DNA of 64,000 nt from an uncultured Lactococcus sp. (GCF_934191625.1 NZ_CAKPUG010000007.1:1-64000); one strand, 5' to 3'; positions 25,685 through 36,868 are shown, counted from the first letter of the stretch. The notes: generated by a model from the letters alone, not told the origin. Program-made: numbers and translations.

Positions 25685-28192
25685 ATGTCTGAAAAAATTT
25701 CACCAGGAATGCAGCAATATCTTGATATCAAAGCTGATTATCCGGATGCTTTCTTGCTCTTTCGCATGGGAGATTTTTACGAGCTTTTTTATGAAGACGC
25801 AGTTAATGCAGCCCAAATTTTAGAGTTATCTTTGACTTCACGTAATAAGAATGCGGAAAATCCGATTCCGATGGCTGGTGTCCCGCATCATTCAGCAGAT
25901 CAATATATCGAGCAGCTTGTGAATTTAGGCCATAAAGTTGCCGTGGCAGAGCAAATGGAAGACCCTAAAACAGCAGTTGGTATTGTCAAACGTGCTGTTA
26001 CGCAAGTTATTACACCAGGGACGGCTGTCGACGTAGGCTTAACAACTGAGAACAACTTTTTGGTGGCCTTGGATAAAGCATATGGAACATTTTCTCTAGC
26101 TTATATGGATCTGTCAACTGGTGAATTCAAAGCGACTCAATTCTCCGACTTTTCATCAGCCCTCAGTGAGATATCCTCCCTAAAAGCACGTGAGATTGTC
26201 ATTGGTTATGAGCTATCGGACGATGACAGACAAGTCTTTGAAAAACAGCTTAATGTGATGGTTTCAGAGCAATATGATTATGAAGATATTGCTTCCACCC
26301 TTGCCCCCTTAGAAAACCAAGTGGCTTCAAAGCTCTTGGCCTATGTTAACCGTACCCAATTACGAGATCTGAGTCACTTACAGGAAGTGGAGCACTATGA
26401 AATAAAAGATTTTTTGCAAATGGATTTTGCAACAAAATCTTCTCTAGAGTTAACTGCAAATAAACGAGAAGGAAAAAAACACGGTACACTTTATTGGTTG
26501 CTTGATGAAACAAAAACAGCTATGGGTACCCGCCTTCTCCGTAATTGGGTGGACCGACCATTGATCTCTTTTGAAGAAATCAACAAACGTGCGGATATTG
26601 TACAACTTTTTGTGAACAATTTCTTTGAACGTGCGGATTTGATTGAGGCTCTAAAGGGGGTTTATGACCTCGAACGTCTAGCTTCTCGTGTATCCTTCGG
26701 TAAAGTTCTTCCCGTAGATTACTTGCAATTAGAAAATTCCTTGTCTAATGTTCCAGGAATTAAAAATGTATTACTGGCCATGGATAATCCAGTTTTGGAA
26801 CCTTTGATTTCTCAATTAGATGAAATCCCAGAACTTATAGCCTTAATACGTCAAGCGATTGATGAATCAGCTCAACGTGTCATTACTGAAGGGGGCGTCA
26901 TCAAGTCAGGTTACAATGATCAGTTGGATAAATACCGTGAAGCTTTAACAAATGGTACCTCATGGATAGCAGAATTAGAAGCAAAAGAGAAAGTTAATAC
27001 AGGGATTTCGACATTAAGGATTGATTTTAATCGTAAAGACGGTTATTATTTCCATATTACGCAGAGTCAGCTTGGTAGTGTTCCTGACCACTTTTATCGT
27101 AAAGCAACGTTGAAAAATTCAGAGCGTTTTGGTTCAAAAGAGTTGGCTGAAATTGAAGAAATTATGCTTGAAGCACGTGAGAAATCAAGTATTTTAGAAT
27201 ATGAACTTTTTGCACAGGTCCGTACAGAGACTGAACAATATATTTCACGCCTGCAGAAATTAGCAAAAGTCATCGCCAGTATTGACTGCTTGCAAAGCTT
27301 AGCGACGGTAGCGGAAAAGTATCAGTATATCCGACCTATTTTTACTCCAGAACGGAAGGTCAATATTACTAAAGGACGTCATCCGGTGGTGGAAAGTGTC
27401 CTTGGAGCACAAGAATATGTGCCTAATGATATTGAATTATCAGAACAAACTGCGATACAACTCATCACGGGCCCAAATATGTCTGGGAAATCGACATATA
27501 TGCGACAATTTGCGATGATTGTTATCATGGCACAGCTCGGGTCTTTTGTACCGGCTGAGGTTGCTGAACTTCCTATATTTGATGCGATTTTTACGCGTAT
27601 TGGGGCAAGTGATAACTTAATCTCAGGAGAGTCTACCTTTATGGTTGAAATGATGGAAGCCAATCATGCTATCCAACATGCTACGCCTCATTCTTTAATT
27701 ATTTTTGATGAACTTGGACGAGGAACTGCAACTTATGACGGAATGGCTTTAGCACAGTCGATTATAGAGTATATTCATGATAATATTCATGCTAAAACAC
27801 TCTTTGCGACACATTATCATGAATTGACAGAGTTGGCAGATAGTCTTGAGGAGTTAAAAAATGTGCACGTTGCAACTTTAGAAAAAGGTGGGGATGTGAC
27901 CTTTTTACATAAGATTACAGAAGGACCAGCAGATAAATCCTATGGTATTCATGTAGCTAAAATTGCCGGTCTGCCAACAAAATTACTTGAACGTGCCGAT
28001 ATTATTCTGCAAAAGTTGGAGAATAAGCCTGTGATGGGTAAGGCACCCCAAGTTGAAAAAGAGCAATTAAGTCTTTTCACTTTTGAAGATAACCATCACG
28101 AGTTGATTGAAATGTTAAAAGAAACGAATGTTGATAATATGACAGCACGTGAAGCTTTGAACTTTCTATGGGAACTCAAAGATAGGCTGTAA
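25685..28192 (+). CDS. mutS: DNA mismatch repair protein MutS
   Basis: An 835-residue mismatch sensor. It has the N-terminal mismatch-binding domain with GDFYELF, connector, lever and clamp domains, and the ATPase with Walker [10 protein letters not shown] (596-604) and the FDELGRGT signature. The frame is open 37 codons further upstream, but [16 protein letters not shown] is the family N-terminus. A -10 TATAAT (about 25645) and a weak GAAAGAAG RBS lie ahead of that start. mutL is 900 bp downstream, after an unrelated membrane-protein gene. Confidence 0.97.
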   Translation: MSEKISPGMQQYLDIKADYPDAFLLFRMGDFYELFYEDAVNAAQILELSLTSRNKNAENPIPMAGVPHHSADQYIEQLVNLGHKVAVAEQMEDPKTAVGIVKRAVTQVITPGTAVDVGLTTENNFLVALDKAYGTFSLAYMDLSTGEFKATQFSDFSSALSEISSLKAREIVIGYELSDDDRQVFEKQLNVMVSEQYDYEDIASTLAPLENQVASKLLAYVNRTQLRDLSHLQEVEHYEIKDFLQMDFATKSSLELTANKREGKKHGTLYWLLDETKTAMGTRLLRNWVDRPLISFEEINKRADIVQLFVNNFFERADLIEALKGVYDLERLASRVSFGKVLPVDYLQLENSLSNVPGIKNVLLAMDNPVLEPLISQLDEIPELIALIRQAIDESAQRVITEGGVIKSGYNDQLDKYREALTNGTSWIAELEAKEKVNTGISTLRIDFNRKDGYYFHITQSQLGSVPDHFYRKATLKNSERFGSKELAEIEEIMLEAREKSSILEYELFAQVRTETEQYISRLQKLAKVIASIDCLQSLATVAEKYQYIRPIFTPERKVNITKGRHPVVESVLGAQEYVPNDIELSEQTAIQLITGPNMSGKSTYMRQFAMIVIMAQLGSFVPAEVAELPIFDAIFTRIGASDNLISGESTFMVEMMEANHAIQHATPHSLIIFDELGRGTATYDGMALAQSIIEYIHDNIHAKTLFATHYHELTELADSLEELKNVHVATLEKGGDVTFLHKITEGPADKSYGIHVAKIAGLPTKLLERADIILQKLENKPVMGKAPQVEKEQLSLFTFEDNHHELIEMLKETNVDNMTAREALNFLWELKDRL

Positions 28193-28257
28193 GATTTGGT
28201 TTTTAATAGTAAAATTGTTAGAATAAAGTAAATAAAGAAGCGCTAAAAGGAGAGTAT

Positions 28258-28923
28258 ATGGCGGAAGATAAAGAGAAGATCATAGAAACACCTGAGAACC
28301 CTGAAGTTGAAGCTATGACGGAAGAGAAAGCTGTTATAACTTCTGAAGGAACAGATGAAGAAACTCTTGCAGTATCAGAAACAGAGAGTTCTATCTCTCC
28401 TACAGATGCGACGTTGGAAATCGAAGAAACTATGATTGAAGACAAGGTTAACGCCCCTACTTCAGATTTAAAAGAAGAGCTGATTTCTGAAACAGAAGAG
28501 GCTGAAGCACCTAAAGCTTCCCAATTAAATTATGCAGATGAGCCATTTTTGGCGGATAATCGTGTCAAATCAGGAATAACTCCAAAATGGAACTGGGGTG
28601 CAATGGCTATGCCCGTCTTCTTTGGTGTGGCTAATCGTTCTTACTTAGGCTTGCTTAGTTTACTGGCGTTTATTCCTTGGATTGGCTGGATTTTTGGTAT
28701 TGTGTGGGCTATTGTTTTCGGTATCAATGGAGAACGTTGGGCTCTGCAAAACCCAGACAATCACTATCGTGACGAAGAAGAGTTTCGTAAAGTTATGGAT
28801 GGTTGGAATCGTGCAGGTTTAGTTGCCTTTATTATTGGGGCAGTGGTTATCGTACTCCTCTTGCTATTCTTTATGATTCTTGGTGCAGCCATATTCAGTA
28901 ATATGGATCAGCTTCAGTATTAA
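28258..28923 (+). CDS. Membrane protein with acidic N-terminal region
   Basis: A 221-residue protein. The first 85 residues are disordered and very acidic (Glu, Asp, Thr, Ser repeats). A folded C-terminal half has a conserved-looking block (WNWGAMAMPVFFGVANRS), then two close membrane spans (about 126-155) and a final span (about 182-212), with a soluble WALQNPDNHYRDEEEF loop between. This resembles small DUF2628-type membrane proteins, but I would not name a function. It sits between mutS and mutL with its own RBS (AAAAGGAGAG) and a terminator after it. Confidence 0.75.
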   Translation: MAEDKEKIIETPENPEVEAMTEEKAVITSEGTDEETLAVSETESSISPTDATLEIEETMIEDKVNAPTSDLKEELISETEEAEAPKASQLNYADEPFLADNRVKSGITPKWNWGAMAMPVFFGVANRSYLGLLSLLAFIPWIGWIFGIVWAIVFGINGERWALQNPDNHYRDEEEFRKVMDGWNRAGLVAFIIGAVVIVLLLLFFMILGAAIFSNMDQLQY

Positions 28924-28948
28924 AATAGATGGTGAAGTAATAATATGA

Positions 28949-28985
28949 GAGGCCTCTCCGGTGTATCACAGGAGAGGTTCTCTTT
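28949..28985 (+). terminator. Terminator before mutL
   Basis: GAGAGGCCTCTCC pairs with GGAGAGGTTCTCTTT around a 10-nt loop. Confidence 0.75.
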
Positions 28986-29092
28986 GTTGTTAAGAGACTA
29001 GCTCGTTTGCAAATTTTGTCTCTTGAAATTATGCTATAATAAGTATTGATTATAAAAAGATAAGCAATCGCTTGATGCGGAGGTCTGAATAA

Positions 29093-30979
29093 GTGGGAAA
29101 AATAATCGAACTTGATGAATCACTTTCTAATCAGATAGCAGCTGGTGAAGTGGTAGAACGGCCTGCTAGCGTTGTCAAAGAATTAGTAGAAAACTCAATC
29201 GACGCAGGTGCATCCCGTATCATTGTGAAAATACAAGAGAGTGGCTTACGACTCATTGAAGTAATTGACAATGGAGCGGGGATTGAAAAAGAAGATGTTG
29301 CTAGGTCTTTAAAGCGGCATGCAACTAGTAAAATCAAAAACAAAGCAGACTTATTTAAAATACGTACACTCGGATTTAGGGGCGAGGCAATGCCTTCGAT
29401 TGCTTCGGTCAGTGAATTTTCTATCGAAACAAGTGCGATGGAAGAAGAGTCAGGCACACGCTTGATAAGTCATGGTGGAAAAGTGGATACATTAGAAGCA
29501 ATTGCTCAAAGAGAGGGGACGAAGGTTACTGTACAAAACCTGTTCTATAATACTCCGGCGCGCTTAAAATATATTCGCTCCTTGCAGGCGGAACTTAGTC
29601 ATATCACAGATGTCATTAATCGCCAAAGTATGGCTCATCCTGAGATTTCTTTCACATTAATTAATGAAGGAAGGGAGCTGATGAAAACGGCGGGGAATGG
29701 TGACTTACGCCAAGTCATCGCAAATGTTTATGGTCTTTCAATTGCTAAAAAAATGTTAAAAGTGGAAGCGGAAGACCTAGATTTTACCATTTCAGGATAT
29801 GTGAGCCTCCCAGAGTTGACACGTGCTAACCGAAACTACATCACCTTGATGATAAATGGACGTTTCATAAAAAATTTTTTGTTGAACCGTGCAATCCTTG
29901 AAGGATATGGTAATCGCTTGATGGTGGGGCGTTTTCCTATTGCTGTGCTCTCTATCGAAATTGATCCACAATTAGCCGATGTCAATGTACACCCTACAAA
30001 ACAAGAAGTGCGCTTGTCAAAAGAACGCGAGTTGATGCGTTTGATTTCGGAAGCTATTCAAAGTGTTTTTGTGGAACAAACCTTAATCCCTGATGCTTTG
30101 GAAAATTTAAATTCACGGCGCGTAAAAGTAGAGGAGCAACCAAAAGCTGTGAGTGAGAACAAACCAGCAAACCTTTACTATGACAAGGTAAGTCAGGATT
30201 TCTTTGTGGATAAAACTCAGGTGCGTGAAGAGTATAGCGTACCTCAGGAGAAAAAAGGGCCTTCAGAAGAAGTCCACATCACTTCTATTTTCGAAGAAAG
30301 TGTAGTTGAAGAAAAACAACCAGCTGAAATTTCAGAGGGAAGAGAAGAGAAGCAAACCTTTCCCGATTTGGAATATCTAGCACAACTGCATGCTACTTAC
30401 TTGCTTTGTCAAGCGCCAGATGGACTGTATGTTGTAGATCAGCATGCAGCCCAAGAACGTATAAAATATGAATATTGGCGTGACAAAATCGGTGAAGTCA
30501 GCATGGACCAACAACTTTTGTTGGCACCTTATATTTTCAGCTTGCCTAAGAATGATTTTTTGATGTTTTTGGACCGTAAAACGATTTTGGAAGAGGCCGG
30601 ATTATTCCTGGAAGAGTATGGGGATAATCAATTGATATTGCGTGAACATCCTACTTGGCTTCAAGAAAATGACTTAGAAGAAACTGTTTATGAGATGATT
30701 GATGAAATCCTTTTGACAAAAGAATTTTCAGTTAAAAGATATCGCCATGATTTAGCGACAATGGTGGCTTGTAAGAGCTCGATTAAGGCAAATCATCCGC
30801 TTGATGCAGATTCAGCGCGGGCTTTAATCAAAGAACTTGCTACTTGTGAGAATCCATACTCTTGTGCACATGGGCGTCCAACAATTGTCCATTTTAATGG
30901 TGGAGATCTAGAAAAGATGTTCCGTCGTCGCCAAGAAACGCATCTCTCCAAAGCTGCAAGTTGGAAGAATATAAATTAA
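29093..30979 (+). CDS. mutL: DNA mismatch repair protein MutL
   Basis: A 628-residue partner of MutS. The N-terminal GHKL ATPase (1-330) has [17 protein letters not shown] and GFRGEA. A variable acidic linker (about 345-430) leads to the C-terminal dimerisation domain with the endonuclease motif DQHAX2EX4E (starting at 449). It is therefore a nicking MutL, as in bacteria without Dam/MutH. The start is GTG at 29093 with RBS GGAGGT 8 nt upstream. The glycosyltransferase gene follows 17 nt later. Confidence 0.97.
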   Translation: MGKIIELDESLSNQIAAGEVVERPASVVKELVENSIDAGASRIIVKIQESGLRLIEVIDNGAGIEKEDVARSLKRHATSKIKNKADLFKIRTLGFRGEAMPSIASVSEFSIETSAMEEESGTRLISHGGKVDTLEAIAQREGTKVTVQNLFYNTPARLKYIRSLQAELSHITDVINRQSMAHPEISFTLINEGRELMKTAGNGDLRQVIANVYGLSIAKKMLKVEAEDLDFTISGYVSLPELTRANRNYITLMINGRFIKNFLLNRAILEGYGNRLMVGRFPIAVLSIEIDPQLADVNVHPTKQEVRLSKERELMRLISEAIQSVFVEQTLIPDALENLNSRRVKVEEQPKAVSENKPANLYYDKVSQDFFVDKTQVREEYSVPQEKKGPSEEVHITSIFEESVVEEKQPAEISEGREEKQTFPDLEYLAQLHATYLLCQAPDGLYVVDQHAAQERIKYEYWRDKIGEVSMDQQLLLAPYIFSLPKNDFLMFLDRKTILEEAGLFLEEYGDNQLILREHPTWLQENDLEETVYEMIDEILLTKEFSVKRYRHDLATMVACKSSIKANHPLDADSARALIKELATCENPYSCAHGRPTIVHFNGGDLEKMFRRRQETHLSKAASWKNIN

Positions 30980-30996
30980 AATAGGAAAAGAAGAAA

Positions 30997-31959
30997 ATGA
31001 CAACTTTATATATGGTAGTACCTTGTTATAACGAGGAATTGGTACTCGATGAGACATCTCGCCGTCTTGAAGAAAAATATACAGCTTTAAAAAAAGCTGG
31101 AAAAATTGATGAAAAAAGCCGCGTAGTTTATGTTAATGATGGTTCGCGAGATAGCACGTGGGAAAAGATTCAAGAAAAACATGCGGCAAATCCAATGTTT
31201 AGCGGCATCAATCTCTCACGTAATAGAGGACATCAAAATGCGCTCTTAGCAGGCTTGATGCAAGTTAAAGATTTAGCAGATGCCGTTATTTCCATGGATG
31301 CCGATTTGCAAGACGACATCAATGCTATTGATGCGATGCTTGATGAGTATGAAAAAGGCTACGAAGTGGTTTATGGTGTCCGTGATAATCGTGACACAGA
31401 TACAGCATTCAAACGACGTACGGCAATGGCTTTTTATGGTTTGATGAAAAAGTTAGGTAGTGAATCTGTGCCTAATTCGGCTGATTTCCGTTTGATGAGT
31501 AGCCGCGCCTTAAATGGTTTGGCTGAGTACGAAGAAGTTAACCTCTTTTTACGTGGAATGGTTCCGCTTGTGGGTTACAAATCAACAAATGTTTACTACA
31601 AACGTGGGGAACGTTTTGCAGGGGAAAGTAAGTATCCTCTTAAAAAGATGGTGAGCTTTGCGATTGATGGTATTACTTCTACTTCAGCTACCCCAATGCG
31701 CTTTATTTTCTGGACGGGACTAACAATGTTCCTTCTTGCTTTTGTGGCTGGAATTTATGTTGTGGTACGTCATTTTATTGGAGGTTTCCCAACGACTGGC
31801 TGGGCATCAATTATGGTTGCCATTATTGGGTTAGGGGGGATTCAACTTCTGGCTCTTGGGATTATTGGTGAGTATATCGGTAAAATCTTCCTTGAAGTTA
31901 AAGCGCGCCCACGTTTTATTATCCAAGACTTTATTAACACAGAAGGTGATGAAAACTAA
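30997..31959 (+). CDS. GtrB/Csb-type membrane glycosyltransferase (GT2)
   Basis: A 320-residue enzyme that probably transfers a sugar from a nucleotide donor to undecaprenyl phosphate. The GT2 domain (1-230) has [16 protein letters not shown] and the catalytic DADLQDD. Two membrane spans follow (about 235-260 and 268-295). This is the plan of bactoprenol glycosyltransferases that modify wall polymers. Its place between mutL and ruvA, overlapping ruvA by 1 nt (TAATG), has no functional logic that I can see. Confidence 0.87.
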   Translation: MTTLYMVVPCYNEELVLDETSRRLEEKYTALKKAGKIDEKSRVVYVNDGSRDSTWEKIQEKHAANPMFSGINLSRNRGHQNALLAGLMQVKDLADAVISMDADLQDDINAIDAMLDEYEKGYEVVYGVRDNRDTDTAFKRRTAMAFYGLMKKLGSESVPNSADFRLMSSRALNGLAEYEEVNLFLRGMVPLVGYKSTNVYYKRGERFAGESKYPLKKMVSFAIDGITSTSATPMRFIFWTGLTMFLLAFVAGIYVVVRHFIGGFPTTGWASIMVAIIGLGGIQLLALGIIGEYIGKIFLEVKARPRFIIQDFINTEGDEN

Positions 31960-32549
31960 TGTACGAATACTTTCTAGGCAAGCTAGTTAAAATTACGCCA
32001 ACATACATTGTTGTTGATGTCGCAAATATTGGATATCTCATTAATGTCGCAAATCCCTATGCTTGGTCGCATATGACGAATCAAGAGATTAAAATATATG
32101 TACACCAAGTTATTCGGGAAGATGCCCATAATTTATATGGCTTTATGGATGATGTAGAGAAAAACTTATTTTTACGTTTGATTAGTGTATCAGGCATTGG
32201 ACCAAAATCAGCTTTAGCAATCATTGCTGCCGATGATAATGTTGGCCTTGTTCATGCGATTGACAACAGCGATATTAAGTATTTGACAAAATTTCCCGGT
32301 GTGGGTAAAAAGACAGCAATGCAGATGGTTCTAGACTTAGCTGGGAAATTTGATGTTACAGCTTCAGCTGAAATGGTCAAAACTACAGCTAAAAATGAAA
32401 ATCTAGCCCTTATTGAGGCGATTGAAGCTTTGCAAGCTTTAGGCTATAAAGCAACCGAACTTAAGAAAATTCAGAAGAAGCTTGAAGTTGAAGCGGGATT
32501 AACAAGTGAGGAGTATATCAAAGCAGCGCTTAAATTAATGATGAAATAA
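31959..32549 (+). CDS. ruvA: Holliday junction DNA helicase subunit RuvA
   Basis: A 196-residue protein that binds four-way junctions and loads RuvB. It has an N-terminal OB fold (1-63), helix-hairpin-helix motifs ([12 protein letters not shown] and [16 protein letters not shown]) and a C-terminal RuvB-contacting domain. It overlaps the glycosyltransferase gene by one base. A terminator separates it from ruvB, which has its own promoter, so the two subunits are not strictly co-transcribed. Confidence 0.96.
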   Translation: MYEYFLGKLVKITPTYIVVDVANIGYLINVANPYAWSHMTNQEIKIYVHQVIREDAHNLYGFMDDVEKNLFLRLISVSGIGPKSALAIIAADDNVGLVHAIDNSDIKYLTKFPGVGKKTAMQMVLDLAGKFDVTASAEMVKTTAKNENLALIEAIEALQALGYKATELKKIQKKLEVEAGLTSEEYIKAALKLMMK

Positions 32550-32573
32550 AATCCGTACGACACGGATTTTTGT
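32548..32573 (+). terminator. ruvA terminator
   Basis: AAAATCCG pairs with CGGATTTTT, and it abuts the ruvB -10 hexamer. Confidence 0.75.
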
Positions 32574-32579
32574 TATAAT
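32574..32579 (+). promoter_or_regulatory. Extended -10 of ruvB, leaderless
   Basis: TGTTATAAT is followed by 7 nt and ATG at 32587, with no RBS. Confidence 0.68.
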
Positions 32580-32586
32580 AAAAACA

Positions 32587-33585
32587 ATGAACGAAAATTT
32601 ATCAGCAACACCACTTGAAGATGAAATGATAGTTGAGAAGTCGTTACGGCCTCAATTTTTCAATCAATACATCGGTCAAGATAAGGTTAAAGAACAACTT
32701 GAAATATTTATCAAAGCAGCAAGACTACGTGAAGAAGTACTGGATCACGTGCTTCTTTTTGGTCCTCCTGGTTTAGGGAAAACAACTATGGCTTTTGTTA
32801 TTTCGAATGAGTTAGGGGTGAATATTAAACAAACGTCAGGTCCAGCAATTGAAAAACCAGGTGATTTGGTTGCTATTTTAAATGAACTTGAGCCAGGAGA
32901 TGTCCTTTTCATTGACGAAATCCACCGTATGCCTATGCAAGTGGAAGAGGTCCTTTATTCCGCGATGGAGGATTTCTATATTGATATCATGCTGGGTTCT
33001 GGAGATGGCAGTCGTTCGGTTCATTTGGATTTGCCGCCCTTTACTTTAGTAGGTGCCACGACACGAGCTGGGATGCTTTCCAATCCTCTACGTGCGCGTT
33101 TTGGAATTTCTGCACACATGGAATATTATACAGAGCGTGACCTAGAGGAAATTGTCAAGCGAACTGCGGATATATTCGAAGTTGAGATTGTGGAGCAAGG
33201 AGCACTTGAAATTGCCTTGCGAAGTCGTGGGACACCGCGTATCGCAAATCGCTTGCTCAAGCGTGTTCGAGATTTTGCGCAAATTATGGGCGATGGTCGC
33301 GTGGATAAAGATATCACAGATAAGGCACTGCAGATTTTAGATGTGGACAATGCAGGTCTTGACTATATTGACCAAAAAATATTACGTACAATGATTGAAA
33401 TGTATAATGGGGGACCTGTAGGTTTAGGAACATTGGCTGTTAATATAGCAGAAGACCAAGAAACTGTTGAAGATATGTATGAACCTTATCTGATTCAAAA
33501 GGGATTTATCATGAGAACAAAGCAAGGACGTAAAGCTACTCCTAAAGCCTATGAACATCTGGGTTACCCTTATCAAGAGAAATAA
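32587..33585 (+). CDS. ruvB: Holliday junction DNA helicase motor RuvB
   Basis: A 332-residue AAA+ motor that drives branch migration with RuvA. It has Walker [10 protein letters not shown] (about 59-67), Walker B FIDEIH, sensor GATTRAG and the C-terminal winged helix (GLGTLA...[10 protein letters not shown]). Length is the family's. The start lies 7 nt after a -10 hexamer, so the mRNA should be leaderless. Confidence 0.97.
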   Translation: MNENLSATPLEDEMIVEKSLRPQFFNQYIGQDKVKEQLEIFIKAARLREEVLDHVLLFGPPGLGKTTMAFVISNELGVNIKQTSGPAIEKPGDLVAILNELEPGDVLFIDEIHRMPMQVEEVLYSAMEDFYIDIMLGSGDGSRSVHLDLPPFTLVGATTRAGMLSNPLRARFGISAHMEYYTERDLEEIVKRTADIFEVEIVEQGALEIALRSRGTPRIANRLLKRVRDFAQIMGDGRVDKDITDKALQILDVDNAGLDYIDQKILRTMIEMYNGGPVGLGTLAVNIAEDQETVEDMYEPYLIQKGFIMRTKQGRKATPKAYEHLGYPYQEK

Positions 33586-33611
33586 AAATACTCCTTTGGG
33601 AGTATTTTTAT
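33584..33611 (+). terminator. ruvB terminator
   Basis: AAAAATACTCC-TTT-GGGAGTATTTTT is a strong stem with T run. Confidence 0.9.
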
Positions 33612-33673
33612 ATTTTTGAACCTCGCTCAAATAAATTTCCTTTATATGATATTTTTTATGTCCAGAGCTGTGC

Positions 33674-33679
33674 TATAAT
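33674..33679 (+). promoter_or_regulatory. Extended -10 of the phosphatase gene, leaderless
   Basis: TGCTATAAT is followed by 6 nt (GAAGAT) and ATG at 33686, with no RBS. Confidence 0.74.
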
Positions 33680-33685
33680 GAAGAT

Positions 33686-34120
33686 ATGAAAAAAATAGTA
33701 TTTGTTTGCTTAGGTAATATTTGCCGAAGTCCCATGGCTGAGTTTGTCATGAAAAACTTAGCTGAACAAGAGGGCAAAAATTTGGAGGTGGAAAGTAGAG
33801 CTACATCGAGCTGGGAACATGGAAATCCTATCCATCCAGGGACGCGTTCTCTTTTAACCGCGCATGGAATTCCATTTGATGCCAGCAAAGGCAGCCAACA
33901 GATTTCACCAGAGGATTTTCAATATTTTGATCAAATTATTGCGATGGATGAATCCAATAAAAAAGATTTAGAGAAAATGGCTCCAGAAAATCAAAAGAAT
34001 AAAATAAAAATGCTCTTGAATAAATCAGTCCCAGATCCTTGGTATACAGGGGATTTCGAGGAAACTTATCGCTTAGTAAAAGAAGGTTGTTTAAATATTT
34101 TAGAAAATAACAGCAATTGA
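33686..34120 (+). CDS. Low-molecular-weight protein-tyrosine phosphatase
   Basis: A 144-residue cysteine phosphatase. The P-loop CLGNICRS (8-15) has nucleophile Cys8 and Arg14, and the general-acid loop is DPWY (near 117). Related enzymes reverse tyrosine phosphorylation of capsule kinases or arginine phosphorylation; no kinase gene is nearby, so the target is unknown. The GlnR operator of glnR begins at the base after its stop codon. Confidence 0.9.
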   Translation: MKKIVFVCLGNICRSPMAEFVMKNLAEQEGKNLEVESRATSSWEHGNPIHPGTRSLLTAHGIPFDASKGSQQISPEDFQYFDQIIAMDESNKKDLEKMAPENQKNKIKMLLNKSVPDPWYTGDFEETYRLVKEGCLNILENNSN

Positions 34121-34137
34121 TGTAATATAATATGACA
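34121..34137 (+). promoter_or_regulatory. GlnR operator of glnR-glnA
   Basis: TGTAATATAATATGACA matches the GlnR consensus TGTNA-N7-TNACA exactly and lies 7 bp upstream of the glnR -35. Confidence 0.92.
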
Positions 34138-34144
34138 TAAACCT

Positions 34145-34173
34145 TTGACAAGAGATAAAACTAGGTTTATAAT
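34145..34173 (+). promoter_or_regulatory. glnRA promoter
   Basis: -35 TTGACA (34145-34150), 17-bp spacer and -10 TATAAT (34168-34173): both hexamers are consensus. Confidence 0.93.
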
Positions 34174-34206
34174 ATGGCCATAGAGTTGAAGTTGAGGAGA
34201 TGACGG

Positions 34207-34572
34207 GTGAAAGAACGTGAATTGAGACACTCCCTAGCAGTGCTACCTATTGGTACTGTTATGAAACTAACAGGATTGAGTGCGAGACAAATTCGCTATT
34301 ATGAGGAACAAGGCTTACTTCTTCCAGAGCGTAATGAAGGCAACCGCCGGATGTATTCCCTTAATGATATTGAGATTGTTTTTGATATTGCCGATTTGCT
34401 GGCAGAAGGCAATAATATTGCCGATATTAAGCGCATCTATGCACAAAGACAGAAAAAAGCAATGAAAAATCTCTCTATTAGTGAAGTACACCTTGCCTTA
34501 GAACGTGAGTTTGCACAGCAAGGACGTTTCGGACATCCGACATCTACTCATTTTAACCAGCCGCGCATGTAA
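34207..34572 (+). CDS. glnR: Nitrogen regulator GlnR (MerR family)
   Basis: A 121-residue repressor of glutamine and ammonium assimilation genes. The MerR-type winged helix is at about 15-80 ([20 protein letters not shown]). GlnR responds to feedback-inhibited glutamine synthetase, which is encoded next. The GTG start at 34207 has the RBS GAGGAG 7 nt upstream. A perfect GlnR operator in the promoter shows autoregulation. Confidence 0.96.
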   Translation: MKERELRHSLAVLPIGTVMKLTGLSARQIRYYEEQGLLLPERNEGNRRMYSLNDIEIVFDIADLLAEGNNIADIKRIYAQRQKKAMKNLSISEVHLALEREFAQQGRFGHPTSTHFNQPRM

Positions 34573-34628
34573 GGAAAACTTACATCAAAGAAATTATCGC
34601 ATCGTTTATTCTTAAAAGGAGCCGTATT

Positions 34629-35969
34629 ATGGGAATCACAGCAGCAAACATCCGTCGTGATGTCAAAGAAAAAAATATCAAGTTTCTACGCCTGATGTTT
34701 ACCGACATTTTAGGAACGCTTAAAAACGTAGAAGTACCAGCTACTGACGAACAGTTAGACAAACTTTTTGACAACAAGATGATGTTTGATGGCAGTTCAA
34801 TTGAAGGCTTTGTCCGTATTAATGAATCAGATATGTATCTTTATCCAGATTGGGACACATGGATTATTTTCCCATGGGGAGACGAATACGGTAAAGTAGC
34901 TGGGGTTATTTGTGACGTTTATACAGCAGAAGGACAACCTTTCCCAGGAGATCCTCGTGGGGTTTTGAAACGTAATCTGAAAAATATGGAAAGATTAGGC
35001 TTTAAAAAATTCAATCTTGGACCAGAACCTGAATTTTTCCTCTTTAAGCTTGATGAAAATCAAGAACCAACACTGGAAGTAAATGATAAAGGGGGATATT
35101 TTGATCTTGCTCCAACGGACTTGGCGGGGAATACACGCCGCGAAATCGTTAATGTTCTTACCGATCTTGGATTTGAAGTAGAAGCAAGTCACCATGAAGT
35201 AGCTGTTGGACAACACGAGATTGACTTCAAGTATGCAGATGCATTGAAAGCTTGTGACAATATTCAAATCTTTAAACTTGTTGTAAAAACAATCGCACGT
35301 AAACATGGTTTACACGCAACATTTATGGCTAAGCCGAAGTTTGGTATCAATGGTTCAGGTATGCACTGTAATATGTCTCTTTTTACAGAGGATGGGCAAA
35401 ATGCCTTTTACGATGAAGCAGGCGTCATGGGACTTTCGGAAGCTGCTAACTACTTTATTGGAGGTTTACTCAAGCACGCTTATAACTATACAGCAATCAC
35501 AAACCCAACAGTCAACAGTTATAAACGATTAGTACCTGGATATGAAGCACCGGTTTACATTGCTTGGGCTGGTCGTAACCGCTCACCACTGATTCGTGTA
35601 CCAGCATCTCGTGGAATGTCTACACGTGTTGAACTTCGTTCAGTAGATCCATCAGCCAACCCTTATTTGACAATGGCTGTTCTCCTTGCTTCTGGTCTCG
35701 ATGGGATTGAAAATAAAATCGCTGCACCAGAAGCAGTTGAAGCAAATATTTATGTAATGACCGAAAGTGAACGTAAAGCACATGGTATTACAGATTTGCC
35801 TTCAACTTTACATAATGCTGTGAAGGCTTTACGCGAGGATGAAGTAGTAACCGCTGCTTTAGGTGAACATGTTTTAGTTAACTTTGTTGAAGCTAAGAAA
35901 ATCGAATGGGCGAGTTATGCACAATTTGTTAGCCAATGGGAAATTGATAATTACTTGGAACTTTACTAA
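34629..35969 (+). CDS. glnA: Glutamine synthetase, type I-alpha
   Basis: A 446-residue enzyme that makes glutamine from glutamate, ammonia and ATP, acting as a dodecamer. It has the beta-grasp DGSSIEGF, the catalytic core GPEPEFFLF and [12 protein letters not shown], and the [12 protein letters not shown]-binding motif. It lacks the adenylylation tyrosine region of I-beta enzymes; control is by feedback inhibition and GlnR. It has an AAAGGAG RBS and ends at a terminator, completing the glnRA operon. Confidence 0.98.
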   Translation: MGITAANIRRDVKEKNIKFLRLMFTDILGTLKNVEVPATDEQLDKLFDNKMMFDGSSIEGFVRINESDMYLYPDWDTWIIFPWGDEYGKVAGVICDVYTAEGQPFPGDPRGVLKRNLKNMERLGFKKFNLGPEPEFFLFKLDENQEPTLEVNDKGGYFDLAPTDLAGNTRREIVNVLTDLGFEVEASHHEVAVGQHEIDFKYADALKACDNIQIFKLVVKTIARKHGLHATFMAKPKFGINGSGMHCNMSLFTEDGQNAFYDEAGVMGLSEAANYFIGGLLKHAYNYTAITNPTVNSYKRLVPGYEAPVYIAWAGRNRSPLIRVPASRGMSTRVELRSVDPSANPYLTMAVLLASGLDGIENKIAAPEAVEANIYVMTESERKAHGITDLPSTLHNAVKALREDEVVTAALGEHVLVNFVEAKKIEWASYAQFVSQWEIDNYLELY

Positions 35970-35974
35970 AAGAG

Positions 35975-36001
35975 ATAAGCATCCTTAAGATGCTTTTTTT
36001 G
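35975..36001 (+). terminator. glnRA terminator
   Basis: AAGCATC-CTTAA-GATGCTT with a run of eight Ts. Confidence 0.9.
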
Positions 36002-36027
36002 AATTTTTATACTAAAAAGACTAAACT
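35999..36027 (+). promoter_or_regulatory. Promoter of the 36034 gene, leaderless
   Basis: -35 TTGAAT (35999-36004), 17-bp spacer and -10 TAAACT (36022-36027), then 6 nt and ATG. The -35 overlaps the T run of the glnA terminator. Confidence 0.65.
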
Positions 36028-36033
36028 AGACAT

Positions 36034-36465
36034 ATGGATATAAAAGAAAATTTAAAAAATATTATAGATAAAATAGACTATGGACAGGTTGTGAAACTTG
36101 CGATGCTGGAGAGAGGAGCTTACGCAGTATCTAGCCCGCAGGAACCAGTCTCTGAAGACGCATTATTTGAGGACTTTGCTTCTAAATATTTGTCAGAGGT
36201 GGAGGATTTGACGATTGTCAAACGCAAAGAACCAGAATCAGCACTTCAACAAGAAGATTTTGAGGCGTTACTTAAACAATTGAAAGCTCCTCAACATGTC
36301 ATTTTCGTGGAATGTCTTGAATTAGGAACGACTGAAATCAAAGGCTTTTTGAATGCACTACTTTCCGCTAATTTAATCGAAAGCAGTAAAGTTGTACTCT
36401 TGGACTTGCCGCAATTAGAATATATGGCTCTTCGTTCAAGTATGAAAGGAAAAATCGCTATTTAA
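36034..36465 (+). CDS. Hypothetical protein
   Basis: A 143-residue soluble acidic protein with no membrane span or signal peptide. The segment PQHVIFVECLELGTTEIKGF looks like a beta strand plus helix, but I recognise no family. The start is fixed by a promoter whose -10 ends 6 nt upstream. Its last codons overlap by 8 bp with the converging chorismate mutase gene, so neither gene has a separate terminator on this side. Confidence 0.72.
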   Translation: MDIKENLKNIIDKIDYGQVVKLAMLERGAYAVSSPQEPVSEDALFEDFASKYLSEVEDLTIVKRKEPESALQQEDFEALLKQLKAPQHVIFVECLELGTTEIKGFLNALLSANLIESSKVVLLDLPQLEYMALRSSMKGKIAI

Positions 36466-36727
36466 AGCGATTTTTTTCTTGGTATTCTCGGGACTGTTTC
36501 ATAATTTCTTTGTAGATAGAGTGGATAGCAGGCTCATATTGAGGTTTCTCTGTCCTTTTTTTTATCTTATCTAGGATAAAGTATTCTCGGTCAGAGTCAT
36601 AAACGTCTCTATTTTCTTCTGCCTTAGCTGTGATTACCTCTTCGACTAAGGACATGCGTCTTTCTAAAAGCATAATAATTTGATTGTCTAGTGCATCTAT
36701 TTCTTTACGAATTTTTTCTAAAGTCAT
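36458..36727 (-). CDS. Chorismate mutase, AroQ class
   Basis: An 89-residue all-helical enzyme that converts chorismate to prephenate for phenylalanine and tyrosine synthesis. The family pattern is clear: IRKEIDALDNQIIMLLERRM with the conserved Arg, a second helix with VYDSDREYFIL, and a third IYKEIMKQSREYQ. It stands alone rather than fused to prephenate dehydratase. Its 3' end overlaps the opposite gene by 8 bp. Upstream, TGTCATAAT ends 6 nt before the ATG, so it too looks leaderless. Confidence 0.9.
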   Translation of the reverse strand: MTLEKIRKEIDALDNQIIMLLERRMSLVEEVITAKAEENRDVYDSDREYFILDKIKKRTEKPQYEPAIHSIYKEIMKQSREYQEKNRFK

Positions 36728-36733
36728 ATTTTT

Positions 36734-36739
36734 ATTATG
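36734..36739 (-). promoter_or_regulatory. Extended -10 of the chorismate mutase gene, leaderless
   Basis: On the minus strand, TGTCATAAT is followed by 6 nt (AAAAAT) and the ATG ending at 36727. Confidence 0.6.
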
Positions 36740-36839
36740 ACATAAATGCCTCTGGAGGACAATTTATAAATAAAAAGTAATGTAAATGAAAGCTAGAGAT
36801 ATTTTAAATAGAAAATAAAAGATAATTTAATCGCAAGTA

Positions 36840-36868
36840 TTGACTCTATTGTGGGTTAAGTTTATAAT
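36840..36868 (+). promoter_or_regulatory. Promoter of the fRMsr gene, leaderless
   Basis: -35 TTGACT (36840-36845), 17-bp spacer and -10 TATAAT (36863-36868), then 6 nt and ATG at 36875. This is the most complete promoter in the leaderless set. Confidence 0.82.

Noticed and set aside
31962..31969. TACGAATA, the octamer of lactic-acid-bacterial ComX boxes
   Set aside because: It is formed by codons 2-4 of ruvA (Tyr-Glu-Tyr) and has no gene start at the right distance downstream.
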